A DNA stretch of 64,000 bases from Jeotgalibacillus sp. ET6 (GTDB lineage: Bacteria; Bacillota; Bacilli; Bacillales; Jeotgalibacillaceae): NCBI RefSeq assembly GCF_029667115.1, contig NZ_JARUIU010000010.1:53029-117028 (forward strand), written 5' to 3'. Position numbers and translations under genes: made by a program. Below, piece after piece: positions 1 through 8,982 of the stretch (position 1 is its first letter; each line of letters begins with the position of its first letter). The notes beneath the pieces are model-generated. The model saw nothing but the letters and a program-made list of their open reading frames with translations, was not told the origin of the DNA and did no database searches.

Positions 1-118
1 CAAAAGATGCCTCCGGCTCCTGATCAACAATGAGCACTTTCCTGCCTGCATCTGCTATCTCTGCTGCAGCTGTCAATCCTGCAAGCCCCGCTCCAACTAC
101 AATTGCATCGTATCCCAT
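1..118 (-). CDS. FAD-binding dehydrogenase, N-terminal fragment (cut by window edge)
   Basis: Only the first 39 codons lie in the window; the gene continues to the left. The start ATG at 118 follows an AAGGGGTGG ribosome binding site. The peptide begins MGYDAIVVGAGLAGLTAAAE, a Rossmann dinucleotide-binding fold with GxGxxG at residues 9-14, followed by a second strand ending in an acidic residue (LIVDQEPEAS), the usual ribose-binding position for FAD. This N-terminus is typical of flavoprotein dehydrogenases related to the 3-ketosteroid/fumarate reductase family, but the substrate cannot be told from this fragment. Confidence 0.75.
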   Translation of the reverse strand, partial: MGYDAIVVGAGLAGLTAAAEIADAGRKVLIVDQEPEASF

Positions 119-440
119 TTGATCCCACCCCTTCAGTCAAAAGCATCAATCCATTATTTTTAATATTCTGACTACATAATCTTTACATATTATTATAAAG
201 ATTTCTAGTTGTTAAAGTAAAAAAGGCTGGGACAAATGTGTCCCAACCTTTTCTAAACGGTTCACTTCGCTTCAGACGGACGCTTTACGCAGGGACAGCG
301 CTGTGCCTCCTGCAGGCTTCTCCCTGCGAAGTCTCAAGCAACCGTCACATCCTGCTGGAGTCGCCACCTTCCGCTCTGTTCACCTCATAGTATCCTGGTG
401 AAAAAGATCCTATTAACATCTTCATTAATTTTATCCCAGC
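119..440. other. Intergenic stretch holding a dispersed repeat copy
   Basis: No gene is supported in this 322-base gap. Most of it (221-442) is a diverged copy of the dispersed intergenic repeat described separately; the remaining 119-220 is AT-rich and shows no clear element beyond the ribosome binding site of the gene to its left. Confidence 0.7.
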
Positions 441-442
441 CT
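221..442. repeat. Dispersed intergenic repeat, copy 1 (full length, diverged)
   Basis: It opens with GGCTGGGACA facing TGTCCCAACC as a local hairpin and closes with TATCCCAGCCT, so the outer ends are mutually complementary. Inside are the family landmarks: ACGGTTCACTTCGCTTCAG, GACGCTTTACGCAGGGACAG, a variable hairpin around 310-345, then CCGTCACATCCTGC and GTCGCCACCTTCCGCTC. It lies immediately downstream of the minus-strand membrane hydrolase gene. Confidence 0.8.
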
Positions 443-2306
443 ACAATTGAGTTAGCGTATTGGTAACCATAATTACTGTGACTAGAATGCCGTATATGAT
501 TCCTCCCAAGTACGGGTTATTCGTTGCAAGATAGATTTTCCGGGTGACGATCGCAGCAAGCGGTATGATAATAATCATAGGCAGCAGCCAGATTCCAATG
601 ATTGGGGAAAGATCTGCAAAATAAATTTCTCCTGTAACAAAGAAACTTGTATATTGAATAACAGCCAAAACTGCCACACTTATCCCATTAAATAAAGTAA
701 GCAATGCTATGTTCATCCATTTCTTTTTGCCGCCCGCTACAAAATTAAATGAATTGACAGCAATAGAGTTGGCAACATAGAACGCAAGAAAAAACGGGAG
801 ATATTTAAGAGCCATGAAAATTTTGTCAGGTGTAAAAGCTTTTACTGCAATTATCCATATACGAAAATCTGTTTTAAAGAAATAGTCTGCAATAAATACC
901 AAGCTAAAAGCAGCCGAACAAACGATTAGAGCCAATGCAATCGTTTTAAGAAGAGGTTTGAATCCTATGATGACGCCGGAATCACGGAGATTCATCCCCT
1001 GACCTTTAGAAAAGAGCTTGTAGGATAAAAATAAAATAACCAGGGTCGTAATTCCCATTACCGCTGACCAGACCCCTATATAATAGACGGGAGCCTGATT
1101 ATAAAAGGCAGGAATGTTCTCCATGCTCCAGTTATATAGGGCCAAATAGGAAAATCCTGATACAACTGCGCTTACAATCAGCCCGCCCCAAAACCACAGT
1201 AACCCTGCTCCTTTAGGTGCTGTCCGGGCGGTTACCTCTTTTTGAGCTTTTAAAGATCGGAAGGCTTCTGTAAATAGCATAAATTTAGTGAAACTAATAA
1301 CAAACATTACAAATCCAATTAAACCTATAAAATTAAACAGCACTTTAAATTGCCAAATCTGGCTTGCTGGTTCAATTGGATTTGGCGCACCTACTGTTTC
1401 ATCGAAAAATTCAAGTGTGCTCTCCACGACGTTTCCTGAGAAATGATTCCACGGGTGAATCTGGGCCGGATTATAAATTACCCGTACAGCTTCCTCCCCG
1501 TTAACATTCTGACGATAGATGGAATAGCTTTCACGCTCTTCTGCCTCAGCAGGGACTGCGCCGAAATTCAGGAAAGACTGAGCATATTCGGTTTGAATAT
1601 AATTGCGGGGAACTGTTACAGTTCCATGCTCCCCTAGACTGCGGAAAAAGAATTCATCGTATTGGGCTGCAATAATTCCTGTGTCACGTGACCCATATAC
1701 ATTTGCAAACTCCTGTTCATCCGTTCTCATTGCCCAATACAAAGGTTCTCCAGGATCATTTGTATACATTGCATCATTCGCTACAAGAAGCACAGATGAG
1801 ATTAATTGATCTTCCTCGCTTTTTTTATTGTCTTCTAAAATAGACCAGTTAGCAGCCCTTGCACCATTTGAATGGCCTGTCACACCTATACGGTTTATAT
1901 CTATGTAAGGCAGGTCAGCCATCAGTTCTACGGCATCATACATTCCGGTTCCACGATTAGGCCATTCAGAGGGTGGAACCGCATCTGAATTTCCGTGACC
2001 GTACATATCAATCGACATGACTACATAGCCTCTACGGGCCATTTCTACATAATTTAAATCCTGCATTTCTCTATTGTTATACCAGCCATGACTTGTAACA
2101 ATCCCTGGTGCCGGCGTTTCTTCCGTAGCATTTTCAGGAATGAGCAGCAAAGCGCTCATCAAATGTCCGGATGGAGTTTCCCACCTTAAATCTTTTATGG
2201 TAATGCTGCCCCCGGATGTTTGGACGAGCGACGCCCCAATCATACTGACCAAACATAAAATAATTGATATAATCAGTAATCTTTGTACCCCTTTTTTCTC
2301 CCTCAT
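441..2306 (-). CDS. Alpha/beta hydrolase fused to a polytopic membrane domain
   Basis: The 621-residue protein has one N-terminal membrane segment (about 9-29), an extracytoplasmic-looking alpha/beta-hydrolase domain (about 35-310), and a C-terminal half with roughly six hydrophobic helices (about 320-615). The hydrolase part shows an oxyanion motif HGWYNN (73-78) and the nucleophile elbow GHSNGA with Ser146; the acid is probably Asp100-region or later, and a late His lies in WNHFSG. Hydrolase substrate is unknown; related proteins are annotated as dienelactone-hydrolase-like or peptidase-like. Start ATG follows GAGAGGGG. Two catabolite-repression-like sites and two promoters lie upstream, suggesting carbon-source control (inference). 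Membrane fusion of this kind is uncommon for the family. Confidence 0.8.
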   Translation of the reverse strand: MREKKGVQRLLIISIILCLVSMIGASLVQTSGGSITIKDLRWETPSGHLMSALLLIPENATEETPAPGIVTSHGWYNNREMQDLNYVEMARRGYVVMSIDMYGHGNSDAVPPSEWPNRGTGMYDAVELMADLPYIDINRIGVTGHSNGARAANWSILEDNKKSEEDQLISSVLLVANDAMYTNDPGEPLYWAMRTDEQEFANVYGSRDTGIIAAQYDEFFFRSLGEHGTVTVPRNYIQTEYAQSFLNFGAVPAEAEERESYSIYRQNVNGEEAVRVIYNPAQIHPWNHFSGNVVESTLEFFDETVGAPNPIEPASQIWQFKVLFNFIGLIGFVMFVISFTKFMLFTEAFRSLKAQKEVTARTAPKGAGLLWFWGGLIVSAVVSGFSYLALYNWSMENIPAFYNQAPVYYIGVWSAVMGITTLVILFLSYKLFSKGQGMNLRDSGVIIGFKPLLKTIALALIVCSAAFSLVFIADYFFKTDFRIWIIAVKAFTPDKIFMALKYLPFFLAFYVANSIAVNSFNFVAGGKKKWMNIALLTLFNGISVAVLAVIQYTSFFVTGEIYFADLSPIIGIWLLPMIIIIPLAAIVTRKIYLATNNPYLGGIIYGILVTVIMVTNTLTQL

Positions 2307-2350
2307 TCTAAAACCCCTCTCAATTTATATCATTATGCGCAAGTGAATTA

Positions 2351-2364
2351 TGATAACGCTTACT
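2351..2364. promoter_or_regulatory. CcpA cre-like site in the hydrolase promoter
   Basis: The sequence TGATAACGCTTACT matches the cre consensus TGWAARCGYTWNCW at 13 of 14 positions. It lies within a minus-strand promoter candidate (TTGACA at about 2372-2377, a -10-like CATAAT about 19 bases further), directly before the 441-2306 gene. Binding is inferred from the match only. Confidence 0.5.
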
Positions 2365-2435
2365 ACAAACGTGTCAAAAATTTTTTAATTTCCTCCCTTC
2401 TTATTAAACGCCTTAGTGGAGACTGATTTTGCATA

Positions 2436-2481
2436 CAAAAAAATCACACGAGTCCCAATAAAATCAAGACTGCCGTGTGAT
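2436..2481 (-). terminator. Intrinsic terminator of a short minus-strand transcript
   Basis: ATCACACG (2443-2450) with AGTC (2451-2454) pairs with GACT and CGTGTGAT (2468-2481), a 12-bp stem with a 2-base bulge. On the minus strand the stem is followed by seven T residues. It sits about 35 bases beyond the predicted start of the strong promoter at 2518-2546 and 130 bases before the hydrolase start, so it ends either a small RNA or works as an attenuator. Confidence 0.75.
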
Positions 2482-2517
2482 CTCTCATTCTCTGCCACTG
2501 ATATTAACTTATCTTTT

Positions 2518-2546
2518 ATTATAGTAACGTATGAAAGCGTTGTCAA
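2518..2546 (-). promoter_or_regulatory. Consensus sigma-A promoter overlapped by a cre-like site
   Basis: On the minus strand TTGACA (2546-2541), a 17-base spacer and TATAAT (2523-2518) form a perfect vegetative promoter. TGAAAGCGTTGTCA at 2532-2545 matches the CcpA cre consensus at 13 of 14 positions and covers the -35 box, so repression in good carbon sources is likely. The transcript would run towards the hydrolase gene but meets a terminator after about 75 bases. Confidence 0.75.
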
Positions 2547-2664
2547 CAAAAAATGGATTACTGTCCAAGTATTGGTTTTTGTGAGATCACCAGGAGGATG
2601 GTATGCACGATTATAATAAGATCAAAGTATACTAGTTAAAATTAACTGAGAGGAGGAGTAAAAC

Positions 2665-3138
2665 ATGAATCATCATGAGTTTATAGAAAAAACAATCGAA
2701 TTGGCTGTTGAAAATCTCAACACAAAAGGCGGCGGTCCTTTTGCAGCGATTGTGGTTGATCAAAATGGAACTGTTGTTGCGACAGGGCAAAACAAGGTTA
2801 CCTCCTCTAATGACCCTACTGCTCATGCTGAAATACAAGCCATTCGGAAGGCATGTGAGAAACTTCAGACCTTTCAGCTGACAGGCTGCACTCTTTATAC
2901 CAGCTGTGAACCTTGTCCCATGTGTCTGGGGGCGGTCTATTGGGCAAGACTGGATGAGGTATACTTTGCGGCAAATCAGGAAGCAGCAGCTGCGGTTGGG
3001 TTTGATGACAAGTATATTTATGAGGAAATTAACAAGAAACATGAAGAGCGAATGATCCCTTTTTATTCAATAGATAGTAAAAGCATGAATATTCCTTTTG
3101 ATAAGTGGAAGACGCTTGCGGTAAAAGTAGAGTATTAA
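2665..3138 (+). CDS. guaD: Guanine deaminase
   Basis: Hydrolyses guanine to xanthine and ammonia in the cytoplasm (purine salvage/catabolism). The 157-residue length matches B. subtilis GuaD (156). The cytidine-deaminase fold zinc site is present: His54-Ala-Glu56 (HAE, Glu as proton shuttle) and CEPCPMC with Cys84 and Cys87. The C-terminal segment with GFDDKYIYEEI and EERMIPFY is the characteristic GuaD tail that forms the domain-swapped dimer active site, which separates it from tRNA adenosine deaminase TadA. Start ATG follows GAGAGGAGG. It is a single-gene unit; no PurR box was recognised. Confidence 0.95.
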   Translation: MNHHEFIEKTIELAVENLNTKGGGPFAAIVVDQNGTVVATGQNKVTSSNDPTAHAEIQAIRKACEKLQTFQLTGCTLYTSCEPCPMCLGAVYWARLDEVYFAANQEAAAAVGFDDKYIYEEINKKHEERMIPFYSIDSKSMNIPFDKWKTLAVKVEY

Positions 3139-3226
3139 GATAGAGGAATGAATCATCACCAGAGAAGTACGAGGATCCCAAGCAGAAAACATTGTGCATT
3201 CTTCATTCAGATGATTCTTTAGATAG

Positions 3227-3276
3227 AAAAAAGAGGCTGGAACATAGCAGAAAATGGTCTGCCTCTGTCCCAGCCA
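3227..3276 (-). terminator. Terminator between guaD and the rhodanese gene (short repeat relic)
   Basis: AGAGGCTGGAACA pairs with TGTCCCAGCC across a short loop containing GGTCTGCCTC; the outer arms are the same GGCTGGGACA/TGTCCCAGCC sequence that bounds the dispersed repeat, so this looks like the minimal end-only form. It lies between convergent genes and can serve both. Confidence 0.6.
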
Positions 3277-3292
3277 AAAATAAACTTATCAT

Positions 3293-3607
3293 TTACGCCT
3301 TCGGTTTTGTTTCCCCGTTATAATCAAGCATACCGCCAGTCATATTGACTACTTTGTAGCCGTGGTCATGCAGGAACCAGCCAACATTTTCACTGCGCTT
3401 TCCTGAGCGGCAAATCAGGACATATTCATTTTCTTCATTTAAGTCATCAAGATGCATCGCGACGTCTCCCATCGGAATATGCTTCGCCTGAGGGATCATG
3501 CCTTCTGCTACTTCATCTTCTTCGCGGACATCAATTAAATGAATAGGCTCGCCGGCTTCAATCTTCTTTTGTACCTCTTGTGGTGTTATGGTTTTCAATT
3601 CAGACAC
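3293..3607 (-). CDS. ytwF: Single-domain rhodanese-like sulfurtransferase (YtwF-like)
   Basis: A 104-residue single rhodanese domain. The active-site loop is CRSGKR with catalytic Cys66, the expected persulfide carrier; DVREEDE near residue 26-32 is the conserved N-terminal rhodanese motif, and GWFLHDHGYKVVNMTGGM the C-terminal one. I start at the GTG at 3607 because AAAGGA lies eight bases ahead; upstream in-frame ATGs (3616, 3634) lack a properly spaced ribosome binding site. It is adjacent to leuS as in B. subtilis. The sulfur acceptor is not known. Confidence 0.85.
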   Translation of the reverse strand: MSELKTITPQEVQKKIEAGEPIHLIDVREEDEVAEGMIPQAKHIPMGDVAMHLDDLNEENEYVLICRSGKRSENVGWFLHDHGYKVVNMTGGMLDYNGETKPKA

Positions 3608-3645
3608 TTTAATCATCCTTTCCAAGTTAAACATACTGTCAGTAT

Positions 3646-3697
3646 AGCAAAAAAAATAGCCGGAGACTTCCCAAAACCATTGGGAGCATCTCCGGCT
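3646..3697 (-). terminator. leuS terminator
   Basis: AGCCGGAGA (3658-3666) pairs with TCTCCGGCT (3689-3697), extended inside by TTCCC/GGGAG; eight T residues follow on the minus strand. It ends the leuS transcript just before the rhodanese gene. Confidence 0.9.
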
Positions 3698-3708
3698 GCC
3701 TGTTTTCT

Positions 3709-6120
3709 TTAATTCGCTACGATATTCACCAGCTTGCCGGGAACCGCAATCACTTTGCGTACGGTTTTGCCTTCAATGGCTGATTGTATCGTTTCTTCAC
3801 TCGTCGCAAGTTTTTCCATTTCTTCTTTGCCTGCGTCTCTTGCGATCATCAGTTTCATTTTCATTTTACCGTTTACCTGCACGACAATCTCCACTTCGTT
3901 ATCGACCAGCTTGGATTCATCAAATTCAGGCCATGCGGAATAGGAAAGGTTCGTTTCTCCAAGTTTTTGCCAAAGCTCTTCTGCTAAATGAGGAGCAAAT
4001 GGAGCAAGGAGCTGGGTAAATCCTTTTGCATATTGGGTTGGAATCACTTCGGCTTTGTATGCTTCATTCACAAACACCATCATCTGGGAAATAGCTGTGT
4101 TAAACCGGATGCCTTCAATATCTTCTGACACCTTTTTAACCGACTGGTGATACACTTTTTCAAGTGAGTCATTCGGCTTGTTTTGCACCTTATGAGTCAA
4201 GGCTCCATCATCAGCTACAAAAAGGCGCCAGATGCGGTCAAGGAATCGGCGTGAGCCATCGAGACCATTTTCAGACCAGGCGATAGATGCGTCAAGCGGC
4301 CCCATGAACATTTCGTATACGCGTAGTGTATCGGCGCCATGTGTTTTTACAATCTCATCCGGATTTACAACGTTCCCCTTTGACTTACTCATTTTTTCAT
4401 TGTTTTCACCAAGAATCATTCCCTGATTAAACAGCTTTTGGAACGGTTCTTTTGTTGGCACTACACCAAGATCGTAGAGAACCTTGTGCCAAAAACGGGC
4501 ATAAAGCAAATGAAGCACCGCATGCTCTGCACCGCCAATATACATATCGACCGGCAGCCAATGGTTAATTTTTTCAGGGTCTGCGATCGCATCGTCGTTA
4601 TCAGGATCAATATAACGCAGGTAATACCAGCAGCTTCCAGCCCACTGCGGCATAGTATTGGTTTCACGCTTGCCCTTTTTGCCTGTCACCGGGTCGGTTA
4701 CATTTACCCACTCTTCGATATTGGCGAGCGGCGATTCACCTGTGCCGGATGGTTTGATGTTTTTGGTTTTTGGAAGCTCAAGCGGCAGTTCCTCAAACGG
4801 CACACCAGTGGTTGTTCCATCTTCCCAGTGAATAATCGGAATTGGTTCACCCCAGTAACGCTGACGGCTGAAGAGCCAGTCACGAAGACGGTAGGTTGTT
4901 TTCTTTGTGCCAAGTTCTTTTTCTTCAAGCCATGAAATTGCTTTTGTAATCCCTTCTTCTTTTCCAAGGCCATTTAAAAAGTCTGAATTAATATGTGCAC
5001 CATCTCCGGTGTAGGCTTCTTTTGAAATACCTCCGCCTTCAACCACCTCAACGATTGGAAGATTGAATTCAACCGCGAACTCATAATCCCGTTCATCATG
5101 CGCAGGAACCGCCATAATGGCCCCGCTTCCATAGCTCATGAGGACATAATCAGCGATCCAGATCGGCATTTTCTGGTTGTTTGCAGGATTGATGGCGTAA
5201 GCACCCGTGAATACTCCTGTTTTCTCTTTCGCTAAATCCGTTCTCTCTAAATCACTTTTTGATTTAATTTTATCGATATACTGTGCAACTTCTTCTTTTT
5301 TATCTTCTGCTGTAATCTTATCAACAAGAGGATGTTCAGGAGCAAGCACAGCATAGGTGGCACCGAAAAGAGTATCCGGGCGGGTCGTAAACACTTCAAA
5401 TGATTCGTCTGTATCTTCGATGTGAAAGCGAACCTCTGCGCCTTCAGATTTTCCTACCCAGTTGCGCTGCATGTCTTTAATGCTCTCAGGCCAGTCAAGC
5501 TCCTCAAGATCATCAATCAGACGATCTGCATAAGCGGTAATTTTAAGCACCCACTGCCGCATTGGTCTGCGCTCAACAGGATGGCCTCCACGCTCGCTTT
5601 TGCCGTCGATGATTTCTTCATTTGCCAGAACCGTGCCAAGTGCAGGACACCAGTTGACAGCAACTTCATCAACGTATGCAAGACCCATTTCGTGGAGCTT
5701 TAGAAAAATCCATTGTGTCCATTTATAATAACTTGGGTCAGTAGTACTGATTTCCCGGTCCCAATCGTAGGAAAATCCGAGTTCCTGAATTTGACGGCGG
5801 AATGTATCAATATTTTTTTTCGTAAATTCAGCAGGATCATTTCCTGTATCGAGTGCATATTGTTCAGCCGGCAAACCAAATGCATCCCAGCCCATCGGAT
5901 GAAGAACATTGTACCCGTTCATCCGTTTATAGCGTGACAGAATATCTGTCGCTGTCATGCCCTCGGGATGTCCGACATGCAAACCTGCGCCGGACGGGTA
6001 TGGAAACATATCCAGTGCGTAAAACTTCTTTTTTCCAATATCATCGGATGTTTTAAATGTTTTATGATCTGACCAAAATTGCTGCCATTTTTTTTCGATC
6101 TTCTGATGATTAAAACTCAT
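3709..6120 (-). CDS. leuS: Leucyl-tRNA synthetase
   Basis: Charges tRNA-Leu with leucine (class Ia synthetase). The 803-residue protein has the HIGH-type motif HVGH at 48-51, the CP1 editing domain in the middle ([12 protein letters not shown] and a [15 protein letters not shown] editing-site segment), the KMSKS loop at 576-580 and a C-terminal anticodon-binding/leucyl-specific region. Length is normal for the bacterial alpha-type enzyme. ATG follows AGAGGAGG. A T-box leader with a CUC specifier precedes it, so expression rises when tRNA-Leu is uncharged. Confidence 0.98.
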   Translation of the reverse strand: MSFNHQKIEKKWQQFWSDHKTFKTSDDIGKKKFYALDMFPYPSGAGLHVGHPEGMTATDILSRYKRMNGYNVLHPMGWDAFGLPAEQYALDTGNDPAEFTKKNIDTFRRQIQELGFSYDWDREISTTDPSYYKWTQWIFLKLHEMGLAYVDEVAVNWCPALGTVLANEEIIDGKSERGGHPVERRPMRQWVLKITAYADRLIDDLEELDWPESIKDMQRNWVGKSEGAEVRFHIEDTDESFEVFTTRPDTLFGATYAVLAPEHPLVDKITAEDKKEEVAQYIDKIKSKSDLERTDLAKEKTGVFTGAYAINPANNQKMPIWIADYVLMSYGSGAIMAVPAHDERDYEFAVEFNLPIVEVVEGGGISKEAYTGDGAHINSDFLNGLGKEEGITKAISWLEEKELGTKKTTYRLRDWLFSRQRYWGEPIPIIHWEDGTTTGVPFEELPLELPKTKNIKPSGTGESPLANIEEWVNVTDPVTGKKGKRETNTMPQWAGSCWYYLRYIDPDNDDAIADPEKINHWLPVDMYIGGAEHAVLHLLYARFWHKVLYDLGVVPTKEPFQKLFNQGMILGENNEKMSKSKGNVVNPDEIVKTHGADTLRVYEMFMGPLDASIAWSENGLDGSRRFLDRIWRLFVADDGALTHKVQNKPNDSLEKVYHQSVKKVSEDIEGIRFNTAISQMMVFVNEAYKAEVIPTQYAKGFTQLLAPFAPHLAEELWQKLGETNLSYSAWPEFDESKLVDNEVEIVVQVNGKMKMKLMIARDAGKEEMEKLATSEETIQSAIEGKTVRKVIAVPGKLVNIVAN

Positions 6121-6420
6121 TCCAGTTCCTCCTCTAGTTACAAATGCCTATAAAAATACAAAAAACCCCCGCCCCTATCATGGGACGAGAGCTTATTTAT
6201 CAGTCTCCCGCGGTACCACCCAAATTCGTGTACACGCACTTTGAAAAAGTTATCATCCTTATCGCGGAATACGGATTGTACTAACAATGCTTCGCACAAT
6301 CGACTCAGAGGCGAGTTCGGCATTCAATCGGCTGACTTGCACCTTCCGTCAGCTCTCTTTTGGCTCGAAATGAAATCCCTACTAATCCTCTTCAGCGTCT
6401 TTACTATTGGTTTCTCTATT
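6121..6420 (-). ncRNA. T-box leader of leuS (tRNA-Leu sensing riboswitch)
   Basis: The minus strand carries the T-box sequence AATTTGGGTGGTACCGCG (6226-6209), the antiterminator bulge that pairs with the tRNA NCCA end. Upstream is a Stem I with the AGAGAGCTGACGG / GTCAGC arms and a specifier loop GAACTCGCC in which CTC (6315-6313) is a leucine codon. A terminator follows at 6191-6160. This is the classical leuS arrangement in Firmicutes and fills the gap between leuS and the MFS gene. Confidence 0.95.
6160..6191 (-). terminator. T-box attenuator terminator
   Basis: CTCTCGTCCC pairs with GGGGCGGGGG (G-U pairs allowed) around a six-base loop, followed by six T residues on the minus strand. It competes with the antiterminator containing the T-box sequence. 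Confidence 0.9.
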
Positions 6421-6449
6421 ATTGTATGCAATAAAGCATGGGCATGCAA
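6421..6449 (-). promoter_or_regulatory. leuS promoter
   Basis: Minus-strand TTGCAT (6449-6444), 17-base spacer, TACAAT (6426-6421). It sits directly ahead of the T-box Stem I. Confidence 0.8.
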
Positions 6450-6488
6450 GCCTTTTATTACGTTCAGCTTTACCATAAGCTCCATCTT

Positions 6489-7676
6489 TTAACCATTGAG
6501 TGGAACGATTCGTTTCTCCTTTTTTAATGGGCGGTCATAAAGAACGGTCAGTCCAACCGAAATAAAGAGCAGAATAATTAAAAACCCAAAAAGAATTCCC
6601 ATTCCATAGGAATCAACAAGCACCCCTCCCAGGAAAGGGCCAATCATTCTTCCTCCGGTAGCAGTGGAATTTACGATGCCCTGATAAAATCCCTCTCTTC
6701 CTTTTGGCGCCAGCTGATTTGCTATGGTAGGCACCGCGGGCCAGATCAGCATTTCTCCAATCGTCAAAATGACCATGGCAGCCAGAAAGCCCTGAAACGA
6801 GCCCGCATAAGCCGTTACAGCAAAAGACACCATAAAAATAAGAATCCCGATGATCATCTGTTTTTTAAAATTTTCTTCAAATTTTTTGACGACTGGGCGA
6901 ATCAAAGGCTGCCCAAGAACTATCAGTGTACCGTTTATTGTCCAAAGCAAACTGTATTGTGTAAGCGTGATATTGATCTGCTGTGTGTAGGTCGCAATGG
7001 TGGACTGCCACTGAACATACCCGACCCAGCAAAGCAGGTATCCTCCGCACAGGATCAGAAGCGCAGTAAAAGCCGTCCTGTTTTTAATTTGACTTGATTC
7101 CTGCAGCACACTCGTTTGGATATTCGCTTTAATGGTAATTCCTCTATAACTCACAACAGCAAGCAAGAAGAATACAGCATACATAAGAAAATTCGCCAGA
7201 AAAATATAATCAAACGAAACAGAAGCAACGATTCCTCCCAAAGCTGCTCCTAATGCAACGCCTATGTTTTGAGCTAAATAGATTGCGTTAAACGATTTTC
7301 TTCCTCCCTCTGGCCACACCGATCCTGCCATTGCATACATAGAAGGAAAAACGACCCCTGATCCAAAACCAATTATGATTAGTAAAAATAAATAAGAAGG
7401 CCATTCATGGTAAAAGTTTAAACCAAGCAGGGCGCAAACGGATATGATAATCCCTGTCATAATGGACCGGTAGCCTCCAATACGGTCAAACAGCCAGCCG
7501 CCAAGCAGATTCCCCACTACACTTGCTGCTGCATTGGCCATGAGAACGAGACCTGCTACAGACAAGGATTTACCCAGATGTTCATGTATGTAAATCGTAT
7601 TTAACGGCCATAGAAAAGATGAACCTGTCACATTAATCATCATACCAATTACCAGTACCCACAATTTTCGCGGCAT
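6489..7676 (-). CDS. yttB: MFS transporter (YttB-like)
   Basis: A 395-residue integral membrane protein with about twelve hydrophobic helices in two six-helix halves and a conserved GGWLFDRIGGYRS loop between helices 2 and 3 (the MFS motif A position). Major facilitator proteins move small molecules by proton symport or antiport; the drug-efflux-like subtype is likely but the substrate is unknown. Start chosen at the ATG at 7676, six bases after AGAGGA; a GTG six codons upstream falls on that ribosome binding site and is less likely. Position next to leuS matches B. subtilis yttB. Confidence 0.85.
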   Translation of the reverse strand: MPRKLWVLVIGMMINVTGSSFLWPLNTIYIHEHLGKSLSVAGLVLMANAAASVVGNLLGGWLFDRIGGYRSIMTGIIISVCALLGLNFYHEWPSYLFLLIIIGFGSGVVFPSMYAMAGSVWPEGGRKSFNAIYLAQNIGVALGAALGGIVASVSFDYIFLANFLMYAVFFLLAVVSYRGITIKANIQTSVLQESSQIKNRTAFTALLILCGGYLLCWVGYVQWQSTIATYTQQINITLTQYSLLWTINGTLIVLGQPLIRPVVKKFEENFKKQMIIGILIFMVSFAVTAYAGSFQGFLAAMVILTIGEMLIWPAVPTIANQLAPKGREGFYQGIVNSTATGGRMIGPFLGGVLVDSYGMGILFGFLIILLFISVGLTVLYDRPLKKEKRIVPLNG

Positions 7677-8019
7677 ACGTATTCCTCTTTTCACTTGATC
7701 TTATATTTCGAGCACCAAATTAGTTTAGCTAGAATCCCCAAAATGCACAATAACTTTATTGCTGTTTTCGGATATTTTTATAGGAGGACACGCTGTCTTT
7801 TGAGAAAATTGCTGGCCTTTTTAAAATATCGTTAGTTTATTTAAGAATTTGAATTTCTGAGTTGCTACTATGTATGAAGGAATTATGATCATTCCACCTG
7901 CGTGCCTATTTTACTATTTAATCCTCAAGTGATTGGTGCGGACGGCAGGAACATGATAGAATGCGCTATAGATGACAAAGAAAACAGGTGAAGAACCTGC
8001 TTTTAAAGGAGTTATAAAT
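7677..8019. other. Divergent intergenic region yttB / ytqA
   Basis: No gene is supported. On the plus strand TTGGTG (7933-7938), an 18-base spacer and TAGAAT (7957-7962) form a likely promoter for ytqA-ytqB, followed by a small CAGGT/ACCTG hairpin in the leader at about 7985-8000. The first half (7690-7900) shows no recognisable element. Confidence 0.5.
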
Positions 8020-8982
8020 ATGAGTGAATTAAATCCGTTTTTATATGCGGAAGACCAAAAACGGTACCATACATGGAACTACCATCTGCGAAACCATTTT
8101 GGACATAAAGTTTTTAAAGTTGCACTGGATGGAGGATTTGATTGTCCTAACCGCGACGGCACTGTTGCTCATGGCGGCTGTACGTTCTGCAGTGTGGCCG
8201 GTTCCGGGGATTTTGCAGGCAACCGGGTGGATCCGCTTGAACAGCAGTTTAATGAAGTAAAAGACAGAATGCATCAAAAGTGGAAAAACGGCAAGTATAT
8301 GGCCTACTTTCAAGCCTTCACCAACACACATGCGCCTGTAGAAGTGTTGCGTGAAAAATATGAAACGGTTCTCGGCTTTGATGATGTGGTGGCCCTGTCC
8401 ATTGCAACACGGCCTGACTGTTTACCGGATGATGTTGTGGATTATCTGGCAGAGCTGAATGAGCGAACCTATCTATGGGTCGAACTCGGTTTGCAAACTG
8501 TTCATGAATCCTCAGCCACATTAATTAACCGCGCCCACGATTTTGAATGCTATAAAGAAGGCGTTCAAAAACTGCGGGACCGAGGAATCCGGGTATGCTC
8601 TCATATTATTAACGGTCTTCCAGGAGAAGACTACGAAATGATGATGGAAACAGCAAAAGCGGTTGCTGAACTGGATGTTCAGGGAATTAAGATTCATTTG
8701 CTGCACCTCTTAAAAGGCACTCCTATGGTGAAGCAGTACGAAAAAGGAAAGCTGGAGTTTTTAACCCAGGAGAACTACGTGAATTTAGTGTGTGACCAGC
8801 TTGAAATCCTGCCGCCGGAAATGATTATCCATCGAATCACAGGGGACGGACCTATTGAATTAATGATCGGACCGATGTGGAGTGTGGACAAATGGAATGT
8901 CTTAAACGATATTGATAAGGAATTGATCCGCCGTGGGTCCTATCAGGGAAAACATTTTAAAGAGGTGAGTCCGCAGCCATGA
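8020..8982 (+). CDS. ytqA: Radical SAM protein, YtqA family (TIGR01212)
   Basis: A 320-residue radical S-adenosylmethionine enzyme. Cys42, Cys54 and Cys57 form the iron-sulfur ligand set in CPNRDGTVAHGGCTFC, with the wider CX11CX2C spacing typical of the YtqA/YhcC family. The C-terminal part has the Elp3-like segment IKIHLLHLLKGTPM. The reaction of this family is not firmly established. The start at 8020 is preceded by AAAGGAG; an in-frame ATG 16 codons upstream has no such site. The stop overlaps the ytqB start in ATGA, so the two are translationally coupled. Confidence 0.9.
   Translation: MSELNPFLYAEDQKRYHTWNYHLRNHFGHKVFKVALDGGFDCPNRDGTVAHGGCTFCSVAGSGDFAGNRVDPLEQQFNEVKDRMHQKWKNGKYMAYFQAFTNTHAPVEVLREKYETVLGFDDVVALSIATRPDCLPDDVVDYLAELNERTYLWVELGLQTVHESSATLINRAHDFECYKEGVQKLRDRGIRVCSHIINGLPGEDYEMMMETAKAVAELDVQGIKIHLLHLLKGTPMVKQYEKGKLEFLTQENYVNLVCDQLEILPPEMIIHRITGDGPIELMIGPMWSVDKWNVLNDIDKELIRRGSYQGKHFKEVSPQP

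Larger units (their letters stand above)
2307..2664. other. Intergenic regulatory stretch between hydrolase and guaD
   Basis: This 358-base divergent region holds two minus-strand promoters with cre-like sites, the short-transcript terminator, and on the plus strand the leader of guaD. An AGGAGG (2592-2597) followed by a ten-codon frame MHDYNKIKVY (2603-2635) precedes guaD; whether it is translated is unknown. Confidence 0.5.
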
